NCBI GenBank assembly: GCA_017619315.1 | Contig: JAFZSN010000001.1 | Coordinates: 62,001-126,000 of the forward strand | DNA length: 64,000 nucleotides | Direction of reading: 5' to 3' | Source: Candidatus Saccharimonadota bacterium | GTDB lineage: Bacteria > Patescibacteriota > Saccharimonadia > Saccharimonadales > Saccharimonadaceae | Part shown: in pieces, positions 34,357-43,109 of the stretch | How positions within the stretch are numbered: position 1 is the stretch's first letter | Layout of the letters: each line of letters begins with the position of its first letter | Program-made: the position numbers and the translations under genes | The notes under the pieces: generated by a model | Databases searched by the model: none | What the model saw: the letters and a program-made list of their open reading frames with translations, nothing else | Told to the model about the DNA's origin: nothing

Positions 34357-37356
34357 ATGAAATACCAAGCCGGCCAAAGAAGAAAAGCCGCCGAATACGA
34401 AAAAGCCGTATCGGAGTGGTGGCAAAAAAACAAGGTTTTCGAACAATCTATCGAAAACAGACCAGTCGACAAATCTTTTGTTTTTTATGACGGCCCGCCG
34501 TTCATTACTGGTAATCCGCACCATGGTACTCTTCTAAGCTCCGTTGTCAAAGACGCCGTCCCGCGCTACTGGACCATGAATGGATATCGCGTCGAGCGCC
34601 GTTGGGGCTGGGACTGCCACGGCCTACCCGCTGAGAATTTTGTTGAAAAACAGCTTGGTATTACTGATCGTCGCGACATCGGCACTAAATGGACTCTCGA
34701 GGAATATATAATAAAGGCTCGCGAATCCATGGTAGAGAACTCCGAAACTTGGCAAAGTACCATTAACCGTGTCGGCCGCTGGGTTGATCTCGATAACTGC
34801 TACCGCACCATGAATAAAGATTTTATGGAATCCGTTTGGTGGGCTTTCAAACAACTCTACGATGCCGGTAAAATTTACGAAGGTCGTAAAGTCTTGATGT
34901 ATGATACCAAATTCGCTACACCTGTTTCCAAAGCAGAAGTCACTATGGATAACGACGCCTACCAGACTGTCACCGACCCCAGCGCATATGTCAAGTTTAG
35001 ACTGGTAGATTTAGAGGATAGTCTTTCATCTATCTCTGAATCTACCTATCTACTCGCCTGGACCACTACCCCTTGGACCCTGCCAGCCAATATGTGTCTT
35101 GCCATCAATCCTGAGTTAGACTATGGTATCTACGACGTCGATGGCGAGAGATTTATCCTAGCCGTGGACCGCGCCAAAGTTCTATTCGAAGGCAAAAAAC
35201 CAGAAAAAGCCTTCAAGGGCACAGCTCTCATCGGCAAAAAATACCAGCCGATCATCGAGGTAGCTGACGGTCTTTACGACCTAGGCCTCAGAGGCGACGA
35301 CGGTACAATCGAGCGAAAGGACACCTATACTGTGCTCCCAGCCGACTTTGTCTCATCCGAAGAAGGCACTGGTATTGTCCACTGTGCTCCCGCATATGGT
35401 GAGGACGACTACTCATTGACGAACGAATACGAGTTAGACTTCGTCGACTGTCTAGACGAAAACGGATACTATCTACCGGAAATGGCCGATAAGCTCCACG
35501 CTCTTGGCGTCCGCGATACCGACGAGCACGGCATCCAAATCTGGGCCGCCAACAAATTCATTGCCAAATGCCTAGAACAAGAGGGAATTATCTACAAAAT
35601 CGACTACATCCAGCACGAATACCCATTTAACCCTCGCAGTAAAGAGCGCATCATGTACCGCGCATTCCCGAGCTGGTTCTTCGATATAGAGGGTCAAAAA
35701 CAAATGATGCTCGACGAGAACGAAAACATCAACTGGTTCCCAAGCCATTTGAAACACGGTCGTTTCGCCAAAAACATCGAGGCTGCCCCCGACTGGAATT
35801 TGTCGCGTGATCGCTTCTGGGCTACCGCTATGCCGGTCTGGAAGGGCGACAAAGGCTCCGTTAAGGTCGTCGGCTCCTACGCCGAGCTAAAGGAGCTCTC
35901 CGGCAAGGAATTAGAGGACTATCACCGCCCTTGGGTCGATGAAATTGAATTCGACATCGATGGCGAGCACTTCACTCGTATCGAGAAGGTCTTAGACTGC
36001 TGGTTCGAATCTGGCTCCATGCCTTTCGCCCAACTCCATTATCCTTTCGAAAACAAAGAGAAATTCGAACGGAACTACCCCGCCGACTTCATTGTAGAAT
36101 ATGTCGGCCAGGTTCGCGCTTGGTTCTACTACGTCCACGCTGTTAATACCGCATTGGCTAGTATCGGCGCCTTCGGCGAAAAGGCCAAAAAAGGTCCAAA
36201 AAACGCTTACAAAAACGTCATCACCACAGGCACCCTAGCCGGCAACGATGGCCGCAAAATGAGTAAATCCCTCGGTAACTACACCGATCCAAATGAACTC
36301 ATGGACCAATTTTCCGCCGACGCCTATCGCTTCCTACTTCTCTCGAGTCCAGTCATGTCGGGCGAGGATTTCACCATGCTTGATAAGGATGTCTCCGACG
36401 TCAACCGCAAGCTCGCTATGGTCTGGAACGTTTACGACTTCTTTACTACCTACGCCGAACTCGAAGGGCTAGGCAGCGAAGATTTCGACGATGACACCAA
36501 GGACGCGGAAAAACAGGGCTTCACAGGCCTCGATAATCCTCTAGACGTCTGGATTGTTTCTAGACTGTTCCAGCTCCGCGATAGCATCACGGAGGGCATG
36601 AATGAATACAATATTCCAAAAGCTCTCGAGCCCGTACTGCCGTTTATCGACGACCTCAGTAACTGGTTCGTCCGCCGCTCTCGCCGCCGCTTCAGCAAAA
36701 ACGACAACGCAACCGACAAATACCAGGCGTTCGCTACTTTGGGCTATGTATTAACTTATTTGTCCAAGCTTCTTGCACCATTTACTCCGTTCCTCGCCGA
36801 AGAACTATACCAAAAAATGACTTTGACTGCGGGCTCGGTCCACCTTCTTGATTGGCCTGAGGCAGGCGTTATCGACACCGACGTCCTAGATAACATGGCC
36901 AGAACCCGCCAGATCATCACTGACGCTTTGGCGCTCAGAATGCAAAAATCTGACACTGAGGACCAAATCAAGATCCGCCAGCCGCTAAGCTCACTCACCT
37001 ATGACGGCGACAAGCTCGACGACTTCTACGAGCAGATCATCGCCGATGAGGTTAATGTTAAAAAGGTTACAAATGGTAAAGAGCTCGCTCTCGATAAAAC
37101 TCTAACCGAGGAGCTCCTAGAAGAGGGAAGGGCCCGCGAGATCATTCGCGCCGTCCAAGCCGCTCGTAAGCACGCTGGCCTGCGCCAAGACGACCAGATT
37201 AAGCTATCTCTCACTTGCGGCCTCCCAGCAGGCTATGAGGACCTCATTAAATCAGAAGTTGGCGCCGCCGACATAGATAAGGACCAGAACTATGCCCATG
37301 ACGAGGTCGCCAAGGTAAACGGCGAAAACATCACCATCTCACTCGAAAAGGCCTAA
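34357..37356 (+). CDS. ileS: Isoleucyl-tRNA synthetase
   Basis: 999 residues from ATG 34357, which has AAAGGAG upstream; an earlier in-frame ATG (34255) lies in the T-box. Motifs: FVFYDGPPFITGNPHHGTLLSS at the HIGH site, VERRWGWDCHGLPAE, editing domain (LAWTTTPWTLPANMCLAI), KMSKS loop GRKMSKSLGNY, and an anticodon-binding domain. The HIGH site reads HHGT, so the second His is Thr. The eukaryote-like long form of IleRS. Confidence 0.96.
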   Translation: MKYQAGQRRKAAEYEKAVSEWWQKNKVFEQSIENRPVDKSFVFYDGPPFITGNPHHGTLLSSVVKDAVPRYWTMNGYRVERRWGWDCHGLPAENFVEKQLGITDRRDIGTKWTLEEYIIKARESMVENSETWQSTINRVGRWVDLDNCYRTMNKDFMESVWWAFKQLYDAGKIYEGRKVLMYDTKFATPVSKAEVTMDNDAYQTVTDPSAYVKFRLVDLEDSLSSISESTYLLAWTTTPWTLPANMCLAINPELDYGIYDVDGERFILAVDRAKVLFEGKKPEKAFKGTALIGKKYQPIIEVADGLYDLGLRGDDGTIERKDTYTVLPADFVSSEEGTGIVHCAPAYGEDDYSLTNEYELDFVDCLDENGYYLPEMADKLHALGVRDTDEHGIQIWAANKFIAKCLEQEGIIYKIDYIQHEYPFNPRSKERIMYRAFPSWFFDIEGQKQMMLDENENINWFPSHLKHGRFAKNIEAAPDWNLSRDRFWATAMPVWKGDKGSVKVVGSYAELKELSGKELEDYHRPWVDEIEFDIDGEHFTRIEKVLDCWFESGSMPFAQLHYPFENKEKFERNYPADFIVEYVGQVRAWFYYVHAVNTALASIGAFGEKAKKGPKNAYKNVITTGTLAGNDGRKMSKSLGNYTDPNELMDQFSADAYRFLLLSSPVMSGEDFTMLDKDVSDVNRKLAMVWNVYDFFTTYAELEGLGSEDFDDDTKDAEKQGFTGLDNPLDVWIVSRLFQLRDSITEGMNEYNIPKALEPVLPFIDDLSNWFVRRSRRRFSKNDNATDKYQAFATLGYVLTYLSKLLAPFTPFLAEELYQKMTLTAGSVHLLDWPEAGVIDTDVLDNMARTRQIITDALALRMQKSDTEDQIKIRQPLSSLTYDGDKLDDFYEQIIADEVNVKKVTNGKELALDKTLTEELLEEGRAREIIRAVQAARKHAGLRQDDQIKLSLTCGLPAGYEDLIKSEVGAADIDKDQNYAHDEVAKVNGENITISLEKA

Positions 37357-37413
37357 ATAGGCCTAAGCAAGCGCCAGCAGGGCACTAAATAACGCAGCCA
37401 GCGCCCACTTATA

Positions 37414-37444
37414 ACACGTGGCTAAGCACAAGCCACGTGTTTTT
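37414..37444 (+). terminator. Terminator after ileS
   Basis: ACACGTGGCT (37414-37423) pairs with AGCCACGTGT (37431-37440), then TTTT. Confidence 0.85.
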
Positions 37445-37513
37445 GTACAAAAATTATTGCAAAACTTACCCCTGTTAATTTGACAAAATATCAAAAAATT
37501 AGCATAAGCAGTA

Positions 37514-37542
37514 TTGACAAATTTCGCATTGTGTGCTATACT
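37514..37542 (+). promoter_or_regulatory. Strong sigma-70 promoter
   Basis: TTGACA (37514-37519), 17-bp spacer, TATACT (37537-37542). The leader to ATG 37620 is A-rich, about 70 nt. Confidence 0.85.
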
Positions 37543-37619
37543 CAAGACAAGTTAGAACACAAAATAAAAATTCTAACAAACAAAAATAAAAACAATATAA
37601 AAAACAAAAAAGGAAAAAA

Positions 37620-37868
37620 ATGGAAAAACTAAAAACAAACAAAAAGGTCGAAAAACTACAATTACCAGACGAAGTCGTCAACGCAGGTTGGGAAAATATA
37701 AACTTCGAAACGTACGGTACTAACAAGCAGGAAATGGAATACGTTCCACCAGAGAAAGTATCGGAAGAGTCCATCGAGAGAATTAAAGAAAGAGAACAGA
37801 AACTGAAACGTGGATCCATGCTTCGCCTGGTATTTAGTAGAGGAAACAAGAATAAATTAGCGGCCTAA
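37620..37868 (+). CDS. Small hypothetical protein
   Basis: 82 residues, Lys/Glu-rich, no signal peptide, no membrane segment, no Cys. The middle contains EVVNAGWENINFETYGTNKQEMEYVPPEKV, the end is basic (KLKRGSMLRLVFSRGNKNK). AAAGGA lies before the ATG and a strong promoter upstream, so it is probably well expressed. I do not recognise a family. Confidence 0.6.
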   Translation: MEKLKTNKKVEKLQLPDEVVNAGWENINFETYGTNKQEMEYVPPEKVSEESIERIKEREQKLKRGSMLRLVFSRGNKNKLAA

Positions 37869-37899
37869 CCATAAACCATATTTTTCCAAATAACCAAAA

Positions 37900-37919
37900 G
37901 AAAGGAACTACCGATGTAA
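37900..37919 (+). other. Shine-Dalgarno followed by an ATG-TAA start-stop
   Basis: AAAGGA near 37900 and, at normal spacing, ATGTAA at 37914-37919: a one-codon reading frame downstream of the 82-residue gene and before the terminator at 38003. The rest of 37869-38002 has no supported gene. Confidence 0.35.
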
Positions 37920-38002
37920 GACAAGCATCAAAACAAACACAACACTAATTATCAACAGGAGAAACTGCCTATACGATAGACAAAACTAACCATAAATTAC
38001 GC

Positions 38003-38031
38003 AAAAAACCGAACATCCCGTTCGGTTTTTT
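38003..38031 (+). terminator. Terminator
   Basis: AAAAAACCGAAC pairs with GTTCGGTTTTTT (38020-38031), 5-nt loop. Ends the 37620 transcript. Confidence 0.9.
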
Positions 38032-38055
38032 GTCACTCTGGGTCCGAAATAAAAG

Positions 38056-38084
38056 TTGACCAAGAAAACCGATTATGCTAAACT
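38056..38084 (+). promoter_or_regulatory. Promoter of the surface-protein operon
   Basis: TTGACC (38056-38061), 17-bp spacer, TAAACT (38079-38084) preceded by TATGC. Confidence 0.7.
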
Positions 38085-38127
38085 TTAAACCAGAAAGGTC
38101 AACAACATCAATTAACAAAAAGCTCAC

Positions 38128-38466
38128 ATGGACAACTATCTTCTCGATCGCGAAACGCTGGAAAAAATCGTTGACGGCATCATGTCAGCGAAAGAGGCTG
38201 AGGCACCCTCCTCGCAAAACGCCGAAGAAAAAAGCGCTCTTCGCGAAGAATACATCAAAAAGTTAGACGACAAAATCGCCACCGCGATTTTTAGTTCTCT
38301 TAACAACCAACAACTGCAAGAAATCAGGGAATTATTTAGCAAGGAAGATAGTTCACCAGAGACATTTGAGCAATTTTTCAAAGGCGCAGGCGTCGATGTC
38401 GAAAGAATCATCGCCGACACTGCGATAGAATTTAAAGATGAAATCTCAGGAGGCACAAATGGTTAA
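38128..38466 (+). CDS. Small acidic helical protein
   Basis: 112 residues, mostly helical, no signal peptide: LLDRETLEKIVDGIMSAKE, YIKKLDDKIATAIFSSLNNQQLQEIRELF, FEQFFKGAGVDVERIIADTAIEFKDEI. It resembles small DUF5663-type proteins of Patescibacteria; the assignment is from memory of the pattern. First gene of a three-gene cluster, overlapping the next gene by 8 nt. Confidence 0.55.
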   Translation: MDNYLLDRETLEKIVDGIMSAKEAEAPSSQNAEEKSALREEYIKKLDDKIATAIFSSLNNQQLQEIRELFSKEDSSPETFEQFFKGAGVDVERIIADTAIEFKDEISGGTNG

Positions 38467-40345
38467 AGGTGGTGAAACAATCGGTGGCGACATATTTAAA
38501 TCGGAAGTTGCAGAAAAGGACCATGGGACTTTTGAGCCAAGAGGCAAAATGGCCAACACCGTAATATTATTAGACAAAAAAGAAAAACTGATCAACGAAT
38601 TATTGGAAGAAAGAGAAAAATTAGTCCAGCAGATAAACCAAATTCTAACGGAACAGGAGTCACGTAAACAAAAGATAGAAGCTCTTCGCAAGGCTAGTGT
38701 TGCTTTGTCACCGGACACCACACGAAATCCCGTTCCAGGCACTGCTCTAGTCACTCCAGCAGACACCACGCCAGAGGACGTCCTGGTAGACGTTCCATTA
38801 GATATCCCGGAGGATACCACAGCGGGCACCCCAGAAGCAGCCCCAGAGGATACTCCAGAAGCAGCCCCAGAGGATACTCCAGAAGCAGCCCCAGAGGATA
38901 CCCCAGCGACGGACGACGAAGCCCAGGAAATTGACGACGAAACTGTTAGTCAGGTGGTCGAAAAAGCTATCAATTTGGCAGGCGAAGACCAACCAAGCCC
39001 TGAGGCTATCAAAGAAGCGATAGAGGAGTCCAAGAAATCTAAGAGTTTCAAGAGAAAAGTTGCCGCATTCGGGATCGGCGCACTAACCTTGATTATTTCG
39101 TTTCTTAGTATTGTGCCCAACATCACTAAAGGTGGCGAAGGAAACAAAACCCCACAATCCAACCCTAAACAAACAGAAGCTAGCGCAATTCCCGGCCAAA
39201 CCGATAAGGGTGAAAAATCCATTGACAAAAACGAAAACGCTCCATTTGACTATGAGTCCGTCTCTGGTATTATAGATGGCTACGGTGAAAAAGGCATGTT
39301 CTTGTCTCCGAACAAGGGTGGCCAATACGACTTTGCTGCAGCCCAGGAAGTCGCCAAAGTCTGCAAAAACGACAAAAATGAGATGCTGAAATATGTGGCT
39401 AGATTGCAGGTCGGGAATCTAGCATCCTATATCGCCGGTATGCCAGAAGAGTTGCAGCCAGAAGGATTCAAAGGACTCTCGATCCTTGAAGCGGAAGAAA
39501 AAATTGAAAGCCTTAGCCCTGATAAGTATGACGCACTTTTCAAAGACTATGGTCTAAAGATAGAAGACTCATTGACTAGAGAAGTCGTGTTGGAAGGCGA
39601 ATATGAAAATGTCTATATGAAGATTATAGATCCTTCAAAGCCGGTTACGCATGAGAATGTTGAGCTGGTTACATGTGTCACAGAGGAGCATGGCACGAAG
39701 GCGATAGAACGCTACTGGCTAGACGATGAGGGTAACGAAATCGGCTCCATAATTATCAAAATAGAATGCGACGAAGATGGAAATGTTGTTGGTGGATGTA
39801 CCCAGCTAGTTAAAAAGAAAGGCACCACGACTATCTTCGAACGCCTGAAGATAATTGATGGAGAACCAACGAAGCCAAAAGAAATAATTAAGCAGAAAAA
39901 TGAAAAAAAGCTCGTCAAAATCGACAAAAAAATGAACAAAGAGACCGAAGATAATATCAAAACCGGAGAGTTTAGAGATTACGTCAGTCCAGGCGTCAAG
40001 AAGGAAGATAAAACCACCGAACCAGTGATCAAACAGGAAACCGCGGTCCAGAACGATGACTCGAAACCAGCCGAAAAAGTGACCACAGAGCTTCCAGACA
40101 ATAATTACGGGACCAATCAAGGCGGAGCCAACAGCGACGGATATCAACCAGTTGATGATAAAGCCGAGGATGTTTCCCCAACCTACATATTGCCAGAAGA
40201 TTCCAGCCCGAAGGAAATTTACGATTACGTCGGTGCTATTATGGACGACCTCGATCGTATGGATGCAGAGAGAGAACAACAAAAACTACAGCAGCAACTG
40301 CAAGAACAGCTACGGCAGCAGCCGCAACAAGAGCAGCAACAATAA
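38459..40345 (+). CDS. Membrane-spanning coiled-coil protein with repeat region
   Basis: 628 residues from ATG 38459, which has AGGAGG 7 nt upstream. Cytoplasmic part: coiled coil (LINELLEEREKLVQQINQIL, residues about 40-70), Pro/Thr/Glu linker with three perfect PEAAPEDT repeats (about 125-150), acidic helix. One membrane helix (AAFGIGALTLIISFLSIVP, about 205-225). The outer part includes a globular domain (about 260-460) and a Gln-rich C-terminus. No known family recognised. Possibly an envelope scaffold working with the LPNTG protein that follows. Confidence 0.6.
   Translation: MVKGGETIGGDIFKSEVAEKDHGTFEPRGKMANTVILLDKKEKLINELLEEREKLVQQINQILTEQESRKQKIEALRKASVALSPDTTRNPVPGTALVTPADTTPEDVLVDVPLDIPEDTTAGTPEAAPEDTPEAAPEDTPEAAPEDTPATDDEAQEIDDETVSQVVEKAINLAGEDQPSPEAIKEAIEESKKSKSFKRKVAAFGIGALTLIISFLSIVPNITKGGEGNKTPQSNPKQTEASAIPGQTDKGEKSIDKNENAPFDYESVSGIIDGYGEKGMFLSPNKGGQYDFAAAQEVAKVCKNDKNEMLKYVARLQVGNLASYIAGMPEELQPEGFKGLSILEAEEKIESLSPDKYDALFKDYGLKIEDSLTREVVLEGEYENVYMKIIDPSKPVTHENVELVTCVTEEHGTKAIERYWLDDEGNEIGSIIIKIECDEDGNVVGGCTQLVKKKGTTTIFERLKIIDGEPTKPKEIIKQKNEKKLVKIDKKMNKETEDNIKTGEFRDYVSPGVKKEDKTTEPVIKQETAVQNDDSKPAEKVTTELPDNNYGTNQGGANSDGYQPVDDKAEDVSPTYILPEDSSPKEIYDYVGAIMDDLDRMDAEREQQKLQQQLQEQLRQQPQQEQQQ
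38831..38902 (+). repeat. Three 24-bp tandem repeats
   Basis: Units 38831-38854, 38855-38878, 38879-38902 encode PEAAPEDT; the third differs only at its end. In frame, so copy-number change would alter linker length only. Confidence 0.9.
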
Positions 40346-40365
40346 TGGTGGGAGGAAGGAACCAA

Positions 40366-41838
40366 ATGAAAAAACTAAAAATTAACCACAAAGTACTAGG
40401 AGTCGCAGCGACATTAGGGCTTAGCCTAGTAGCTGTCGCCAACGTCTCCGCTTGGGGTCCGGAGCGTGAGACCTTCACTATGAAGAACCCAGCGACTTAT
40501 CCCACATTCAATTCTATAACCGATAACCCGTCCATCGGCGACGAAAGGGACTTCGTCAGGGTCGGGGAAATTAACGCCGACGTTACTCAATTGAAAAACG
40601 AAGTTGAGGTGGTGCCAGGCAGACAATATATAGTCTCTATCTATTTCCACAATAACGCTTCTTCAACTTTCAACAACGCAGCCCATAACTATTCCGGTGT
40701 CGCAATAGGTACGCGTATGTCCTCAACTTTTTCAACTTACTTAACGTCTGGTGAAAGAGGGGCAATCGCAGCCACTATCAAGGCAAACAATTCTAAGCCA
40801 GGTTCAGTTTGGGACGAGGCCTACATGACTACAAAGAGCGACAGGGTTGTCATGCGTTATGTCACAGGTTCTGCCAAAATCCACAATAACTGGAAAACCA
40901 GTAATACTACCTTGCCATCAACCCTCTTTACAGAAGGAGGTGCCTACCTTGGCCTCAACGCTCTTAATGGTGTAATCCCAGGGTGCGAAGAATACCACGG
41001 CGTCGTGAGGTATGTCCTTCAAGCTGAAGAGCTTGGCGGGACGATCACGAAATCCGTTTCTAAAGACGGGACGAACTTCGGCGAAAGTGTCACGCTTGCT
41101 CCTAACGAAGAAGCGACCTACAAACTTACCATTAGAAATACTGGCGACATGGCGTTAACTAACGCCACAGTTAAAGATGTTCTGCCGGCCGGCCTAACTT
41201 TGGTATCGGGTAGTGTGCAGCTCTCGGCCAACGAGTCAACGACACCAGAGCCTCTATCTGACAATATCTTCGGCACCGGTTACAATCTTGGTACTATCGG
41301 CACGGGCAACACGGTTTATATAACTTACAGAGTCAAAGCGGGACCAGATTTTGACTGTAACGGTACAGAGCTTACTAACAAAGCAACTTTGACGTACGAC
41401 ACTAACAAATCTAGCGGTGAGACTAAGGAGGCCTCTACTACTATCACAGTCAAACGCACCGACGGATGCGACGAGCCGGAACCAACACCGGACACCTGTG
41501 AGACCAACCCAGCCTTACCGGAATGTCAAGAAGAAAACTGTCAAACCAACCCGGACTTGCCAGGCTGCCAGAACCCGGATCAAAACTGTAAAACCAACCC
41601 CGACATGGAGGGTTGCCAGGAGCTCCCAAACACTGGCCCGCTAGAGATAATCCTCGCGATCATTATCGTTCTCGGTATCGGTGGTGGTGGCTACTACTTC
41701 TACCGCACTAAGAAAACATTGAAAGCCGTTAAAGATAACGTTTCAGGCAAAGACGCCAATAAACCCGCGGATAAAGAAGAGCCAAAAAAAGAAGACCCCG
41801 CAAAAGAACAAAAAGTCGACACCACTGACAAGAAATAA
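40366..41838 (+). CDS. Cell-surface protein with DUF11-like domain and LPNTG sorting signal
   Basis: 490 residues from ATG 40366 (GGAGGAAGGA upstream). Signal peptide (LGVAATLGLSLVAVANVSA), N-terminal domain (40-225), a DUF11-type beta domain (TYKLTIRNTGDMALTNATVKDVLPAGLTLV, about 250-375), three Cys-rich repeats of the form C-TNP-LP-CQ, then LPNTG, a membrane helix and a basic stop. Unusually a 40-residue charged tail follows the helix. A sortase would link it to the wall or another protein; no sortase gene is in the window. Confidence 0.82.
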   Translation: MKKLKINHKVLGVAATLGLSLVAVANVSAWGPERETFTMKNPATYPTFNSITDNPSIGDERDFVRVGEINADVTQLKNEVEVVPGRQYIVSIYFHNNASSTFNNAAHNYSGVAIGTRMSSTFSTYLTSGERGAIAATIKANNSKPGSVWDEAYMTTKSDRVVMRYVTGSAKIHNNWKTSNTTLPSTLFTEGGAYLGLNALNGVIPGCEEYHGVVRYVLQAEELGGTITKSVSKDGTNFGESVTLAPNEEATYKLTIRNTGDMALTNATVKDVLPAGLTLVSGSVQLSANESTTPEPLSDNIFGTGYNLGTIGTGNTVYITYRVKAGPDFDCNGTELTNKATLTYDTNKSSGETKEASTTITVKRTDGCDEPEPTPDTCETNPALPECQEENCQTNPDLPGCQNPDQNCKTNPDMEGCQELPNTGPLEIILAIIIVLGIGGGGYYFYRTKKTLKAVKDNVSGKDANKPADKEEPKKEDPAKEQKVDTTDKK

Positions 41839-41942
41839 CTAAAAAAACTTCGCCACCAGAATAGAGCTGCTATTAACTATGGCTACCTCTTCACAAAATC
41901 CAAGAAATGTGATAGAATAGTACGAATAAATAAAGGAAAATT

Positions 41943-42251
41943 ATGAAAAAAGCAGTCATTCTGGTTGGCGGTAAGCAATATATCGTCGCCGAAAAAGAGA
42001 CCCTACGGGTGGACCTCCTCCCGGCAGGCACCAAAGAGCTCGAACTTGACGCTTTACTCGTAACCGATGGTGACAAAACCACAGTCGGTACACCTACAGT
42101 AAAGGGCGTAAAAGTTTCAGCTAAAGTCAAAACGCCCGAAGTAAAGGGTGATAAGATCCGCGTTATCCGCTACAAAGCCAAGAAGCGCGTCCACAAAGAA
42201 ACTGGCCACCGCCAGAAATACTCTGAAATCGAAATCACCAAAATCGCTTAA
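41943..42251 (+). CDS. rplU: 50S ribosomal protein L21
   Basis: 102 residues: KAVILVGGKQYIVAEKETLRVDLLP, then DKIRVIRYKAKKRVHKETGHRQKY, the standard L21 C-terminal motif. AAAGGA upstream. rpmA (L27), its usual partner, is not next to it; a terminator and parA follow. Confidence 0.95.
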   Translation: MKKAVILVGGKQYIVAEKETLRVDLLPAGTKELELDALLVTDGDKTTVGTPTVKGVKVSAKVKTPEVKGDKIRVIRYKAKKRVHKETGHRQKYSEIEITKIA

Positions 42252-42263
42252 GGGATATCGTAA

Positions 42264-42297
42264 AAATAAACTTACCTCAGGTAAGTTTATTTTTTTA
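42264..42297. terminator. Terminator after rplU
   Basis: AAATAAACTTACC pairs with GGTAAGTTTATTT, TCA loop, followed by further Ts. Confidence 0.85.
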
Positions 42298-42321
42298 CTT
42301 TATGCTTTTCGCCTTTTATGC

Positions 42322-42327
42322 TATAAT
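42322..42327 (+). promoter_or_regulatory. -10 box of parA
   Basis: TATGCTATAAT, 11 nt before ATG 42339; no Shine-Dalgarno site. Confidence 0.5.
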
Positions 42328-42338
42328 ACTTAAGTATT

Positions 42339-43109
42339 ATGAGTGCGAAGGTAATTTGTGTCACAAACCAAAAAGGCGGCGTAGGGAAGACCACCACGGC
42401 CGTCAATCTCGCCTATTACCTCGCCAAAGACAAGTTCAAAACTCTTCTAATCGATTTTGACCCCCAGGGCAATGCTACCTCCGGCCTCGGCATCGACAAA
42501 GCTAATGGCTTAGAGGGCACCATGACCGAAGTCGTACTCGGCGAAGCGAAGCTGGAGGCTATTATCAAGCCCACCAAATACAAGAACTATGACCTCGCTC
42601 CCACTACCCCAGAGCTTGCCAACGCCGAAGTTGAGATCACTTCTCAGAACAAAAAATTTACTCGTCTCCGCGACGCTATCCGTACCGTATCTGATAACTA
42701 TGACTATATCATTATTGACCTTCCGCCCTCTCTTAGTCTTCTCACCGTGAACGGTATGATCGCATCCAATTATCTTCTCCTTCCAGTCCAGACTGAATTC
42801 TACGCGCTAGAAGGTGTCGCACAGCTTCTCGAATCCATGAAGCTCGTCATGAAGCAGGCGAACCCGAGCCTCAAGCTTCTCGGCGTCCTCGCTACCATGT
42901 ACGATAGGCGCACCAGCCTAAGCGCACAGGTTTACGACGAGATCAAGAAATACTTCAAGCAGCTTACCTTTAAGACTACCATCCCCCGTAACGTACGCGT
43001 CGCTGAGGCTCCGTCCCACGGCGTCCCAGTAGGAGCATATGATAAATTCAGTAAAGGCGCCAAAGCCTATAAAGAATTCACTAAAGAAGTAGAGGAGAGA
43101 ACCAAATGA
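42339..43109 (+). CDS. parA: Chromosome-partitioning ATPase ParA/Soj
   Basis: 256 residues. Deviant Walker A QKGGVGKTTTAVNLA, Walker A' LIDFDPQGNATSGLG, Walker B YIIIDLPPSLSLLTVN. No N-terminal HTH, so chromosomal (type Ib-like) ParA. Works with ParB to segregate origins. Stop overlaps the parB start by 4 nt (ATGA). Confidence 0.95.
   Translation: MSAKVICVTNQKGGVGKTTTAVNLAYYLAKDKFKTLLIDFDPQGNATSGLGIDKANGLEGTMTEVVLGEAKLEAIIKPTKYKNYDLAPTTPELANAEVEITSQNKKFTRLRDAIRTVSDNYDYIIIDLPPSLSLLTVNGMIASNYLLLPVQTEFYALEGVAQLLESMKLVMKQANPSLKLLGVLATMYDRRTSLSAQVYDEIKKYFKQLTFKTTIPRNVRVAEAPSHGVPVGAYDKFSKGAKAYKEFTKEVEERTK

Noticed and set aside
37414..37440. CACGTG-containing inverted repeat as a possible parS site
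   Set aside because: It is the stem of an intrinsic terminator with a U-run and lacks the TGTTTCACGTGAAACA pattern.
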